This document shows positions 1 through 8,494 of a DNA stretch of 64,000 nt, in pieces. Below the pieces are notes generated by a model, which saw only the letters and a list, made by a program, of their open reading frames with translations, ran no database searches and was not told the origin of the DNA. The stretch lies in assembly GCF_900119145.1 (NCBI RefSeq), contig NZ_FPIY01000002.1, positions 503,579 to 567,578 of the forward strand, read 5' to 3'. A program made the translations under genes and the position numbers. The stretch comes from Cellulophaga fucicola (lineage in GTDB: Bacteria; Bacteroidota; Bacteroidia; Flavobacteriales; Flavobacteriaceae). Each line of letters opens with the position of its first letter. Position 1 is the stretch's first letter.

Positions 1-1044
1 GTCTATTTTAGATAGTACACGGTTGGTGTTGTGCTGTACAATATACTTTGTTCCTGGCACTAGGTTTTTACTATCCATCCAACAAACAGTAGCTGTAACT
101 TGCTTTTCTATTTTTGGAAGTTCATCTGTTTTAACCAACATATCTCCTCTAGTAACATTAATATCACCCTCTAAAGTTATGTTTACAGAGCTACCTGCAG
201 GTGCCTCTTCATAAGAGGTATCAAAAAAGAAAATCTCTTTTATTTTAGATTGAGTTAAAGAAGGTAAAACTGTTACAGCATCTCCAACTTTTAAACTACC
301 ACCAGTAATTTTACCAGCGTATCCTCTAAAATCGTGAAACTCGTCTGTTTTTGGTCTAATTACTGTTTGTACAGGAAAACGAACCTTACCAGCGTCATAA
401 ACATCTTGCGCCTCTAATTCTTCTAAATGCCCTAAAATTGTATCTCCATTGTACCAAGACATTGCATCCGTTTTGTCTACAATATTGTCACCTTTTAAGG
501 CACTAACAGGAATATAACTAACTATTTGTTCTCCATAAGTACTCTTAGCATTTAGTGCTTCAAAATCTTTTTTGATGTTATTAAACACCTCTTCTGAATA
601 ATCTACTAAATCCATTTTATTAACAGCAACAATTATGTTTTTTACACGTAATAAATTATTGATAAAAAAGTGGCGGTATGTTTGCTCTATAACACCTTTT
701 CTGGCATCTATTAAAATGATAGCTACCTGAGAAGTTGATGCACCTGTAACCATATTTCTGGTATATTCTACGTGACCAGGTGTATCTGCAATAATGTAAC
801 TTTTAGTTGGTGTTGAGAAATAGATATGAGCAACATCTATAGTAATACCTTGCTCACGTTCTGCAACTAAACCATCTGTAGCTAATGAAAAATCTAGGTA
901 ATCGTACCCACGTTGTTCACTACTCTTTTTAATGGCTTCTAATTTATCTTCGGTAAGCGATTTTGTATCGTAAAGCAACCTACCAATTAAGGTACTTTTA
1001 CCATCATCTACACTACCTGCTGTTGCTATTTTTAGTACGTTCAT
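1..1044 (-). CDS. cysN: Sulfate adenylyltransferase subunit 1 (CysN), 3' part cut by window edge
   Basis: GTPase subunit of ATP sulfurylase, which with CysD converts sulfate and ATP to APS at the entry to assimilatory sulfate reduction. The 348 codons in the window are open to the left edge, so the C-terminus is missing; family members are usually about 415 residues. Seen: P-loop GSVDDGKST at residues 10-18, switch II DTPGH at 87-91 and NKMD at 142-145, a complete GTP-binding core of the EF-Tu type. The start is the ATG at 1042-1044, just before the P-loop as expected. It follows cysD by 95 bp in the same operon. Whether a CysC (APS kinase) domain is fused at the missing C-terminus cannot be seen. 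Confidence 0.95.
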   Translation of the reverse strand, partial: MNVLKIATAGSVDDGKSTLIGRLLYDTKSLTEDKLEAIKKSSEQRGYDYLDFSLATDGLVAEREQGITIDVAHIYFSTPTKSYIIADTPGHVEYTRNMVTGASTSQVAIILIDARKGVIEQTYRHFFINNLLRVKNIIVAVNKMDLVDYSEEVFNNIKKDFEALNAKSTYGEQIVSYIPVSALKGDNIVDKTDAMSWYNGDTILGHLEELEAQDVYDAGKVRFPVQTVIRPKTDEFHDFRGYAGKITGGSLKVGDAVTVLPSLTQSKIKEIFFFDTSYEEAPAGSSVNITLEGDINVTRGDMLVKTDELPKIEKQVTATVCWMDSKNLVPGTKYIVQHNTNRVLSKID

Positions 1045-1139
1045 TTTATGTGTATTAAGTATTAAGTAGCAAGTACAAGACTTTATTACTCTTACTTTTT
1101 GTTTTAAACTTATTTTTTAACTTGTATACTTTGGACTTA

Positions 1140-2087
1140 CTAAAAGTATCCTTGTTGTTTTCTTTTCTCCATAGCAGCTTCAGAACGCTTATCATCTATA
1201 CGTGCACCACGTTCAGAAATTTTAGAATCCCTAATTTCTTCTACTACCTTATCTATAGAATCTGCTTTAGATAAGACGGCCGCTGTACAAGACATATCGC
1301 CAACTGTTCTAAAACGAACCCAACGTTCTTCTACAACCTCATCTTCTGCTCTAAAAACAACATCATCTTCTGCAGACCAGATTAATCCATCTCTTAAAAA
1401 TATATTTCTTTTGTGTGCAAAATAGATAGATGGAATTTCGATATCCTCTTTCTGAATATAGCTCCACACATCTAACTCTGTCCAGTTACTAATAGGAAAA
1501 ACACGTACATTTTGTCCTATTTCTATGGTACCGTTTAACATATCAAACAATTCTGGTCTTTGGTTTTTTTCATCCCATTGTCCAAAATCGTCACGAACAG
1601 AAAAAATACGTTCTTTAGCTCTCGCTTTTTCTTCATCTCTACGAGCACCACCAATACAAGCATCGAACTTAAATTCTTCAATAGCATCTAAAAGCGTAGT
1701 AGTCTGCAACATATTTCTACTTGCATACTTCCCCGTTTCTTCTACTACTTTTCCTTGATCTATAGAATCTTGTACATTTCTTACAATAAGCTCTACACCC
1801 AATTCTTTAACCAATTTATCTCTAAAAGCAATAGTTTCAGGAAAATTATGTCCTGTATCTATATGCATTAACGGAAAAGGAATTTTTGCTGGCCAAAATG
1901 CTTTTTGAGCCAAACGTACTAGTGTAATACTATCTTTTCCTCCAGAAAACAATAATACAGGTTTTTCAAACTGTGCTACTACTTCTCTAAAAATGTAAAT
2001 AGCTTCGTTTTCTAAAGCATTACCTAATCCTTGTAATGAAGCATTAGTTGTTTTCTGTGGTTTTATTTCGTTTATCAATGTTTCCAA
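1140..2087 (-). CDS. cysD: Sulfate adenylyltransferase subunit 2 (CysD)
   Basis: Catalytic PP-loop subunit of ATP sulfurylase, partner of CysN. Seen: SGGKDS nucleotide-binding loop at residues 48-53, the HIDTGHNFPET segment near 75-85, and GGARRDEEKARAKERIFS near 146-163. At 315 residues it is slightly longer than the usual 300-302, the excess being at the N-terminus. The frame has no ATG between the preceding in-frame stop (which is the cysH stop codon) and the PP-loop, so TTG at 2085-2087 is the best start. It lies 45 bp after cysH and 95 bp before cysN in the cys operon. Confidence 0.95.
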   Translation of the reverse strand: METLINEIKPQKTTNASLQGLGNALENEAIYIFREVVAQFEKPVLLFSGGKDSITLVRLAQKAFWPAKIPFPLMHIDTGHNFPETIAFRDKLVKELGVELIVRNVQDSIDQGKVVEETGKYASRNMLQTTTLLDAIEEFKFDACIGGARRDEEKARAKERIFSVRDDFGQWDEKNQRPELFDMLNGTIEIGQNVRVFPISNWTELDVWSYIQKEDIEIPSIYFAHKRNIFLRDGLIWSAEDDVVFRAEDEVVEERWVRFRTVGDMSCTAAVLSKADSIDKVVEEIRDSKISERGARIDDKRSEAAMEKRKQQGYF

Positions 2088-2132
2088 ATCTTGATTTTTT
2101 AATATTGTGTTTATTTTAGTCCTTAGTACTAA

Positions 2133-2756
2133 TTAGGTGTGTAAACCACACTCTCTATTTTCTAATACTTTAGTTGGATCAAAATATTTATGTTCGTTTG
2201 GTAAATTACGTTCTGCTAAATATGCGTCTAATTGCACATCTGACCAGTGGTAAAACGGACTTACTTTTAAAATTCCGTCTTTACTTAAGCTTAAAATCCC
2301 TAAAGAGTCTCTAAGTGCAGTTTGTCCTTTTCTAAGGTTTGTAAACCAAACATCTGGCTTATGCTCTGCCATTGCTCTTTTAAAAGGCTCTAACTTAACT
2401 TGCTCTGTAAATTCTTTGTGTTTTGGGTCGTCTATAGATGGTATACCCATTATAGCATCTCTATGTGCACTTGTTTGTAAAGGCACGTATAATTTTACAT
2501 TAAGATCTAACGTAGAAATTAACTCTTCTGCGTGTTTGTATGTGTTTGGTGTATTGTAACCAGTATCACACCAAATTACAGGAACATCTTTCTTTATAGC
2601 TGTAACTGCATTTAGTATAGCAACCTCATACGGTCTAAAGTTAGTAGTAACTACAGCATTTCTAGCATATTCAATTGCCCAAGAAATAATTTCTTCTGGC
2701 GGAATACCTCTAAACTGAGCATTTAAATTCTTTATTATATCTTCTGTAAAACCCAT
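2133..2756 (-). CDS. cysH: Phosphoadenylyl-sulfate (PAPS) reductase family protein (CysH)
   Basis: Thioredoxin-dependent reductase releasing sulfite from activated sulfate. Seen: a PAPS-reductase PP-loop fold with WCDTGYNTPNTY near residues 72-83 and the catalytic-cysteine motif ECGLH at the extreme C-terminus (202-206 of 207). The paired cysteines that bind the 4Fe-4S cluster of APS reductases are absent, which points to the PAPS type. A PAPS reductase needs an APS kinase, and none is visible here. It sits between the DUF2061 gene (20 bp upstream) and cysD. PAPS rather than APS specificity is an inference from the missing Cys pairs. Confidence 0.9.
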   Translation of the reverse strand: MGFTEDIIKNLNAQFRGIPPEEIISWAIEYARNAVVTTNFRPYEVAILNAVTAIKKDVPVIWCDTGYNTPNTYKHAEELISTLDLNVKLYVPLQTSAHRDAIMGIPSIDDPKHKEFTEQVKLEPFKRAMAEHKPDVWFTNLRKGQTALRDSLGILSLSKDGILKVSPFYHWSDVQLDAYLAERNLPNEHKYFDPTKVLENRECGLHT

Positions 2757-2776
2757 TTTGCTATACTTATACGTTC

Positions 2777-3040
2777 TTATTTACCCCACTTAATTGAATT
2801 CCAAACACGTTCGTGAAAAAAATACAACACCATTTTTGTACCCAATTCTATTATACCAATAGAGAACGCTAATTTTAATGTTCCTGTAACAAACCAAGAA
2901 ATTAAAACAGTATCTATTGTACCAACTATTCTCCAGCTAATAGATTTAATTATGCTCCTTTTAGGACTCTCTGACTGTTTGTCTGACTTGTAACTTCCTT
3001 TAGAAGTTTCTTTATTTAAAATCAATTGATCAGCAATCAT
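2777..3040 (-). CDS. DUF2061 small membrane protein, first gene of cys operon
   Basis: An 87-residue protein with a basic N-terminal third and two likely membrane helices, matching the DUF2061 family by its SWRIVGTIDT core (about residues 35-44) and HERVWNSIKWG tail. No biochemical function is established. As first gene of the operon, 20 bp before cysH, it is likely co-expressed with sulfate reduction, and related small proteins are often found beside cys genes in Bacteroidota. A role in sulfate or sulfite handling is guilt by association only. Confidence 0.85.
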   Translation of the reverse strand: MIADQLILNKETSKGSYKSDKQSESPKRSIIKSISWRIVGTIDTVLISWFVTGTLKLAFSIGIIELGTKMVLYFFHERVWNSIKWGK

Positions 3041-3080
3041 TTCGTTAATTTTTATTACCCTATTTAATTACTAGGAATTA

Positions 3081-3088
3081 CAAATGTA
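3081..3088 (-). promoter_or_regulatory. Predicted promoter -7 box of the cys operon
   Basis: On the minus strand the sequence reads TACATTTG, an exact match to the Bacteroidota -7 consensus TAnnTTTG, 41 bp upstream of the first cys-operon start codon. No clear -33 TTTG is visible. The leader between it and the DUF2061 start contains an imperfect dyad (3055-3080) that could bind a repressor. Confidence 0.5.
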
Positions 3089-3212
3089 AAACTTTTAGGG
3101 ACATAAGTTGTTAAAAAACATATAAATCCTATCGTTTTAGTAGATTAATAAAAAATAAGAAGATTTTTTGTTGATATTGAAGTATCTGTGCTAGAACACA
3201 ATAGAAAATTTC

Positions 3213-3229
3213 CTTCCTTATTAAGGAAG
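3213..3229 (-). terminator. Small hairpin downstream of the Rrf2 gene
   Basis: A 7-bp stem with a 3-nt loop (CTTCCTT/AAGGAAG) lies 31 bp beyond the rrf2 stop codon. The U-tract after it is interrupted, so it is a weak intrinsic terminator at best, but it separates the regulator transcript from the cys promoter. Confidence 0.4.
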
Positions 3230-3259
3230 TAAAATTCAGATTTTATAAAATAGGAAGAT

Positions 3260-3667
3260 TTAGATTAGATTACTTAGCGTAGTATTCCTGTATATTTCTA
3301 ATGCGCTATCTCTAACTTTTAGCATTAGTTTATGTACAGAACAAGTACCCTCGTCTGGGCAATCGTCACATTTTTCGTAGAAATTTAAACTTACACAAGG
3401 TACCATTGCAATAGGTCCTTCTAACACTCTAATAACATCTGTCATTAGAATTTCCGATGGCTCCTTTATTAAATAATAACCACCACCTTTGCCTTTTTTA
3501 GAAGCCAAAACACCTGTTCTACGTAATAATAAAAGTATGCTCTCCAAAAATTTTTGTGAGATATTATTTTGCTGTGCAATTTCTCCGATAGGAACAGGAT
3601 TCCTATCTTCTTTCTTAGCTAAGTAAGTTAAGGCCTTAAGCCCGTATTTGGTTTTTTTGGATAGCAT
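3260..3667 (-). CDS. Rrf2-family transcriptional regulator
   Basis: A 135-residue Rrf2 (IscR/CymR/NsrR-type) regulator. Seen: the N-terminal winged-helix with LSKKTKYGLKALTYLA opening, the wing KGKGGGYYL at 58-66, and cysteines at 91, 100, 103 and 109 in the loop where IscR and NsrR bind an Fe-S cluster. The spacing (C-x8-C-x2-C-x5-C) differs from IscR but could hold a cluster. Position directly upstream of and in line with the cys operon suggests it controls sulfur assimilation, as CymR does in Firmicutes; this is inferred. Its predicted -7 box is so close to the ATG that the mRNA may be leaderless. Confidence 0.9.
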   Translation of the reverse strand: MLSKKTKYGLKALTYLAKKEDRNPVPIGEIAQQNNISQKFLESILLLLRRTGVLASKKGKGGGYYLIKEPSEILMTDVIRVLEGPIAMVPCVSLNFYEKCDDCPDEGTCSVHKLMLKVRDSALEIYRNTTLSNLI

Positions 3668-3671
3668 AGTA

Positions 3672-3679
3672 CAAAGATA
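3672..3679 (-). promoter_or_regulatory. Predicted promoter -7 box of rrf2, implying a leaderless mRNA
   Basis: The minus strand reads TATCTTTG, an exact TAnnTTTG match, ending only four bases before the ATG of the Rrf2 gene (3665-3667). Transcription would start at or within a few bases of the start codon. A conserved Rrf2 N-terminus begins at this ATG, so a later start is unlikely. No strong -33 element is visible. Confidence 0.5.
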
Positions 3680-3778
3680 GGCAAAATTGGGATTTAAAAA
3701 AGTGATGATTTTAACTCTAACTATTTTTAAATTAACCCTTTGGTTTAAATGCCTAAATATATACTTTATTACTAAACT

Positions 3779-4942
3779 TTACCCCAATGCTTGCGCTATA
3801 TCTGCAATAATATCATCTATATGCTCTAAACCAACAGAAACCCTAACGGTACCATCAGTAATACCCACAGCCACTCTATCTTCTGCTGCAAGTTTACTAT
3901 GCGTTGTAGATGCAGGATGTGTTACAATACTCCTAGAATCTCCTAAGTTAGCAGAAAGTGATAATAACTTTATAGCATTAAAAAATTCTTGTCCTGCTTG
4001 CAAGCCTCCCTTTACCTCAAAAGCAACAATACAACCACCAGCTTTCATTTGTATTATAGCTATTTTGTATTGTGGGTGCGACTTTAAAAAGGGGTATTTT
4101 ACCCAATTTACTTTTGGGTGCGCTTCTAAAAACTCGGCTAATTTCAACGCATTTTCAGAATGCCTGTCTACTCTAATTGCCAATGTCTCTAAACTTTTAG
4201 ATAAAATCCACGCATTAAACGGAGACAATGCTGGCCCTGATATTCTAGAAAAACGATACACTTTATCTATTAGGTCTGCACTACCAACCGTAATACCTGC
4301 TAGTACACGACCTTGACCATCAATTAATTTTGTGCCAGAATGTATTACTAAATCTGCTCCAAACTTTATAGGCTGTTGTAAATAAGGCGATGCAAAGCAG
4401 TTATCAATAATTAAAATAAGATTGTGTTTTTTAGCAATAGTACCAAGTACTTCTAAATCTAAAATATCTACAGCCGGATTAGTAGGTGACTCAGCATATA
4501 AAATTTTAGTTTTGGGAGTGATTAAAGCTTCAATACCTTCTAAATTATGAGCATCAAAATAACTTGTGGTCACGTTCCATTTGGGGAAAAAGTTTACAAA
4601 TAAACTATGTGTAGAGCCAAATATACTTTTAGATGATATAATATGATCACCACTCTCTACTAACGCAGCAAAGGTTGAAAACACAGCAGCCATACCAGAA
4701 GCAAAAGCAAAACCAGTCTCTGCTCCTTCCATCTGACATATTTTTTCTATAAATTCTGATGTATTAGGATTAGAGTATCTAGAATAAATATTTCTGTCCT
4801 TTTCCTCAGCAAAAGAAGCACGCATATCCTCAGCATCTTCAAAAACATAACTAGATGTTAAGTATAAAGGTGCCGAATGCTCTAAAAATTGTGAGCGTTC
4901 TATTTGTGTGCGTATTGCGTTAGTTTCAAATTTCTTATCCAT
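3779..4942 (-). CDS. metZ: O-succinylhomoserine/O-acylhomoserine sulfhydrylase-type PLP enzyme (MetZ-like)
   Basis: Cys/Met-metabolism PLP enzyme (fold type I), 387 residues, expected to join sulfide, or cysteine in the cystathionine synthase variant, to an O-acylhomoserine. Seen: YSRYSNPN at 53-60, phosphate-binding ASGMAA at 81-86, Asp180 for the PLP ring nitrogen and the PLP lysine K205 in HSGTKLIDGQGR, the last typical of MetZ. It is third gene of the met operon, 103 bp after the trifunctional gene. The operon also carries metY, so two sulfhydrylase-type enzymes are co-expressed. MetZ, MetB and MetC cannot be separated with certainty by eye. Confidence 0.85.
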   Translation of the reverse strand: MDKKFETNAIRTQIERSQFLEHSAPLYLTSSYVFEDAEDMRASFAEEKDRNIYSRYSNPNTSEFIEKICQMEGAETGFAFASGMAAVFSTFAALVESGDHIISSKSIFGSTHSLFVNFFPKWNVTTSYFDAHNLEGIEALITPKTKILYAESPTNPAVDILDLEVLGTIAKKHNLILIIDNCFASPYLQQPIKFGADLVIHSGTKLIDGQGRVLAGITVGSADLIDKVYRFSRISGPALSPFNAWILSKSLETLAIRVDRHSENALKLAEFLEAHPKVNWVKYPFLKSHPQYKIAIIQMKAGGCIVAFEVKGGLQAGQEFFNAIKLLSLSANLGDSRSIVTHPASTTHSKLAAEDRVAVGITDGTVRVSVGLEHIDDIIADIAQALG

Positions 4943-5045
4943 AGTATTTCTTTTGTTATTGACTATCTGCTATTAGCCATTAGCGCTATATTCTTTACTC
5001 TATTTTCTCTACTCTATTCTCTTGTTTCTTGTTTCTATACAAAGT

Positions 5046-8000
5046 CTATCCCTTCTCTGCTATTCTTAAAATATCACCAAAAACACCTCTTGCAGTAACA
5101 GCTGCTCCTGCTCCCGCTCCTTGTATTACTAATGGATTTTCTCCGTAAGACTCGGTATAAATTTCTATGATAGAATCTGATCCTTTCACTTGTCCCAATG
5201 CACTTTCTTTAGGAACAGACACTAATTTTACATCTAAAATTCCTTTTTCTTCTTGAAGATTTCCGTGTAAATCACCTACATAACGTAAAACGTGATTTGG
5301 TTTTTGATTTTCTTTAATTTTAGAAAATGCAGTATCTAAAGCATCAGACTGACTTAAAAATTCTGTTTTACTACCTTCTCTTAATGCTTCAGGTATTAAA
5401 TTCTGAATATTGATATCTGCAAATTCATTGCTTAACTCTAGCTCACGTGCTAAAATCAACAACTTTCTTCCAACATCATTACCACATAAATCTTCTCGCG
5501 GATCTGGTTCTGTATAACCATTTTCCATAGCTTCATTTAAAATAGCAGAAAAAGGCACATCACTCTCCGAAAATGTATTAAAAATATAACTTAAAGACCC
5601 AGAAAACACACCCTTAATTCTAGTAATATTTTCACCAGATAAATGCAGTAACTTAATAGTATCTATTAATGGTAAGCCAGCACCAACATTGGTCTCGTAC
5701 AAGTATTGCTTTTGGTTTTTAGTTAATATTTCTCTAAGGTTTTTATAATAATCGAACCCTAACGTATTTGCTATTTTATTAGAAGACACCAAGTCGAATC
5801 CGTTTTCTACAAAATCTATATAATGAGATACAAATGCTTGGTTAGCCGTATTATCTATTGCTATTAAGTTTTCTAAATGATGCTTTTCCGCAAATTCAAA
5901 TATATCTTTAAGCTCGTACGACTTTCCTTTTTCATCTAACTTAGAAGTCCAATCTTCTCCAATTCCTTTTTTACTAAGTAGTACTTTTTTAGAGTTTGCA
6001 ACTGCAAAAACATTAAGGTTAATTCCTTTACGCTCTTCTATATTTTTAGCCGACTTTAATATTTGATCTATTAAAGTACCACCAACTGTACCGTGACCAA
6101 AAATAGCTATGTTTACTTTTTTAGCTACTCCAAATATTTGTCCATGCATTACATTTAAAGCCTTATGCAAACTTGCTTTTTTAACCACCAAACTCACATT
6201 TTTACCAGATACTGTATTGTTAAACAACAATGGTATAATTCGGTTTTTTATAAGCGCATTGTATGGTTTATGAAACGTGCTTAAATCCTGACCAACAATA
6301 GATATTACAGAAACATCTTTTTGCACTGTAATTAAGTTAATGTCTTTTGAATAGAAATCTGATGCAAACTCACGTTCTAAAACCGACTTCGCTTTTTCTG
6401 CACTAACGGCATCTACAACTAAACCAATGCCACGCTCAGACGATCCTTGAGATATAATACTAACGCTAATATGTGCATCTCCCAAAGCTTTAAAAATACG
6501 AGCATCTATACCTGCTTTACCTAATAAACCACGACCTTCTATATTTATTAACGCTACATTATCTATAACAGAAAGCGACTTTATACCTTCTTTGGTTGTC
6601 TTAGCGCTAATTAATGTGCCGTCATTATCACCATTAAATGTATTTAGAATACGTAACGGAATATTCTTTTCTAGTAACGGAATTATAGTTTTTGCATGTA
6701 AAATAGTCGCTCCAAAATTTGCCAACTCATTAGCCTCAGAATAGCTTAATTGCTCTATTCTTTTAGCATCTAAAACATAGTCTGGATTTGCTGTAAAAAT
6801 ACCATCTACGTGGGTATAACTCTGCAACTCTACAGCATTTAAAAAGTTTGCGAATAAAGATGCAGAATAGTTACTACCATTTCTACCCAAAGTTGTTGTT
6901 ATACCATCTTCTGTAGTTCCTATAAAACCAGTAATTACAGGTACAACTGTATTAGATAAATTAGAAAAAACTCTCTGTATATTTTCTTTAGAGACTTCTT
7001 CTAGCACATTTCCATTTCCAAAATTAGCATCAGTTTTTAATACCTTTCTAGCATCTATTACCGTAGCTTCAATTTTGTTATTCTCTAATGCTTTTACAAG
7101 ATATGCTGCGGATAATAATTCACCATAAGCCAATACTTGATCTTTAATTTTTAAACTATAATCTCCCAACAAAGCAACTCCTTCTAAAATCTGTAATATC
7201 TCTTTGTACTCCGTTGAAAAATCTAACTCTAAATCATTTTTTTGATACGCTTTAAAAGCTTCAAAAGCTGAAATATACTCTTTACCTTCTGCTGCTAAAT
7301 CTAGTAATTGCTCTAGCGTATCTGTAGAACCTCCACGAGCAGAAACCACTACTGCAATATTTTCCTTATCGTTAACTTTAGATTTTATTTTAGCTACAAC
7401 ATTAGAAATACCTTCTCCGTTGGCTAACGATTTACCTCCAAACTTAATTACCTTAAGCTCTTCTGTATTTTTATGATCGTTAAAAATTCCTTTTAACAAC
7501 TGTTCTAATTGATTAAACTCAATTAAAAATGCATCGTGACCGTGTAGCGAGTGTATTTCGCCATAAGTAACATTGCTATTTGCTTGCGCTAATTGTTTAA
7601 ACGTATCTTTATTTTCTTTAGCTGTAAAAAACAAATCTGAATCTACACCCACAATATGTATAGATGTATTACTATTTTGCAGGTTGATAAAAGCCTCATT
7701 TCCTTCTCTTGTAATATCTATAGTTTTTAACAACTGATTCATTAATTTATACGCAGACAGTTGAAAACGTTCTTGTAATTTTTTTCCGTGATGCGTTAAC
7801 CAGCTTTCTACATTAAACAACTGCTCTTCTGTATTTGTGCTTCGGTTAAAACGCGCCTTAAAAGATTCTGGTGTGCGGTAACACAACATTGCGTGCATAC
7901 GAGCATCATGTACTGGTTGTTTAGAATTTACCAAAAACTGTTCTTGAATCTGGCAATTACCTATAAGCCAATCTGTAGATTTCCAATCAGATGCTACAGG

Positions 8001-8429
8001 TATTAAATGCTGCGTTAATTTAGGGTTTAGCGCCGCCATTTCCCAAGCAATACCACCACCTAAAGAACCACCAATAATTGCATAAAGCGAATTTATTTTT
8101 AGTTCTTTTAATCCTAACAAAAACAGATGTGCTATATCTCTAGCAACAAAATCTTTGTAGTTTTCTATTACAAAACCATCAAAACCATTTCCAGGAATAT
8201 TAAAAGACAACACGGTATACTTTTTAGTATCTATACACTTATCATCGCCAATAAGCGTAGACCACCAACCGTTTGTACCAGATACATTAGAATTACCTGT
8301 TAAAGCGTGATTTACAAGTACAATTGGCGCCGTGTGCAGTTCTGCTCCAAATATTTGGTAAGACAAGTCTATGTCTTGTGTTTTACCGCTAAGCGTTGTA
8401 TATTTTTTTAGTTTGATATGATGCAACAT
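5046..8429 (-). CDS. thrA: Trifunctional homoserine O-acetyltransferase / aspartate kinase / homoserine dehydrogenase
   Basis: A 1127-residue fusion. Residues about 1-320 are an alpha/beta-hydrolase of the MetX type with a full triad: Ser122 in GGSLGGG, Asp263 or Asp265 in VDSDLF and His298 in HGHD. Residues about 325-615 are aspartate kinase (KFGGKS at 329-334), followed by ACT-type regulatory repeats to about 765. Residues about 770-1127 are homoserine dehydrogenase, with NAD(P)-binding GHGTVGG at 778-784 and the NVGAGLPLI and YTEPDPREDL segments. The protein would perform the first and third steps of the aspartate pathway and also acylate homoserine for methionine. It is the middle gene of the SAM-riboswitch operon, 65 bp after metY. 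Confidence 0.93.
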   Translation of the reverse strand: MLHHIKLKKYTTLSGKTQDIDLSYQIFGAELHTAPIVLVNHALTGNSNVSGTNGWWSTLIGDDKCIDTKKYTVLSFNIPGNGFDGFVIENYKDFVARDIAHLFLLGLKELKINSLYAIIGGSLGGGIAWEMAALNPKLTQHLIPVASDWKSTDWLIGNCQIQEQFLVNSKQPVHDARMHAMLCYRTPESFKARFNRSTNTEEQLFNVESWLTHHGKKLQERFQLSAYKLMNQLLKTIDITREGNEAFINLQNSNTSIHIVGVDSDLFFTAKENKDTFKQLAQANSNVTYGEIHSLHGHDAFLIEFNQLEQLLKGIFNDHKNTEELKVIKFGGKSLANGEGISNVVAKIKSKVNDKENIAVVVSARGGSTDTLEQLLDLAAEGKEYISAFEAFKAYQKNDLELDFSTEYKEILQILEGVALLGDYSLKIKDQVLAYGELLSAAYLVKALENNKIEATVIDARKVLKTDANFGNGNVLEEVSKENIQRVFSNLSNTVVPVITGFIGTTEDGITTTLGRNGSNYSASLFANFLNAVELQSYTHVDGIFTANPDYVLDAKRIEQLSYSEANELANFGATILHAKTIIPLLEKNIPLRILNTFNGDNDGTLISAKTTKEGIKSLSVIDNVALINIEGRGLLGKAGIDARIFKALGDAHISVSIISQGSSERGIGLVVDAVSAEKAKSVLEREFASDFYSKDINLITVQKDVSVISIVGQDLSTFHKPYNALIKNRIIPLLFNNTVSGKNVSLVVKKASLHKALNVMHGQIFGVAKKVNIAIFGHGTVGGTLIDQILKSAKNIEERKGINLNVFAVANSKKVLLSKKGIGEDWTSKLDEKGKSYELKDIFEFAEKHHLENLIAIDNTANQAFVSHYIDFVENGFDLVSSNKIANTLGFDYYKNLREILTKNQKQYLYETNVGAGLPLIDTIKLLHLSGENITRIKGVFSGSLSYIFNTFSESDVPFSAILNEAMENGYTEPDPREDLCGNDVGRKLLILARELELSNEFADINIQNLIPEALREGSKTEFLSQSDALDTAFSKIKENQKPNHVLRYVGDLHGNLQEEKGILDVKLVSVPKESALGQVKGSDSIIEIYTESYGENPLVIQGAGAGAAVTARGVFGDILRIAEKG

Positions 8430-8494
8430 AATACAGTTGTTTTAACCTAGACAGCTTTCTAAGTCTTCTTTTTAATAAATAATGAGGTTTTTTA

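Noticed and set aside
3687-4316. 209-codon open frame on the plus strand
   Set aside because: It lies antisense to metZ and its translation has no recognisable features; the MetZ frame contains all catalytic motifs.
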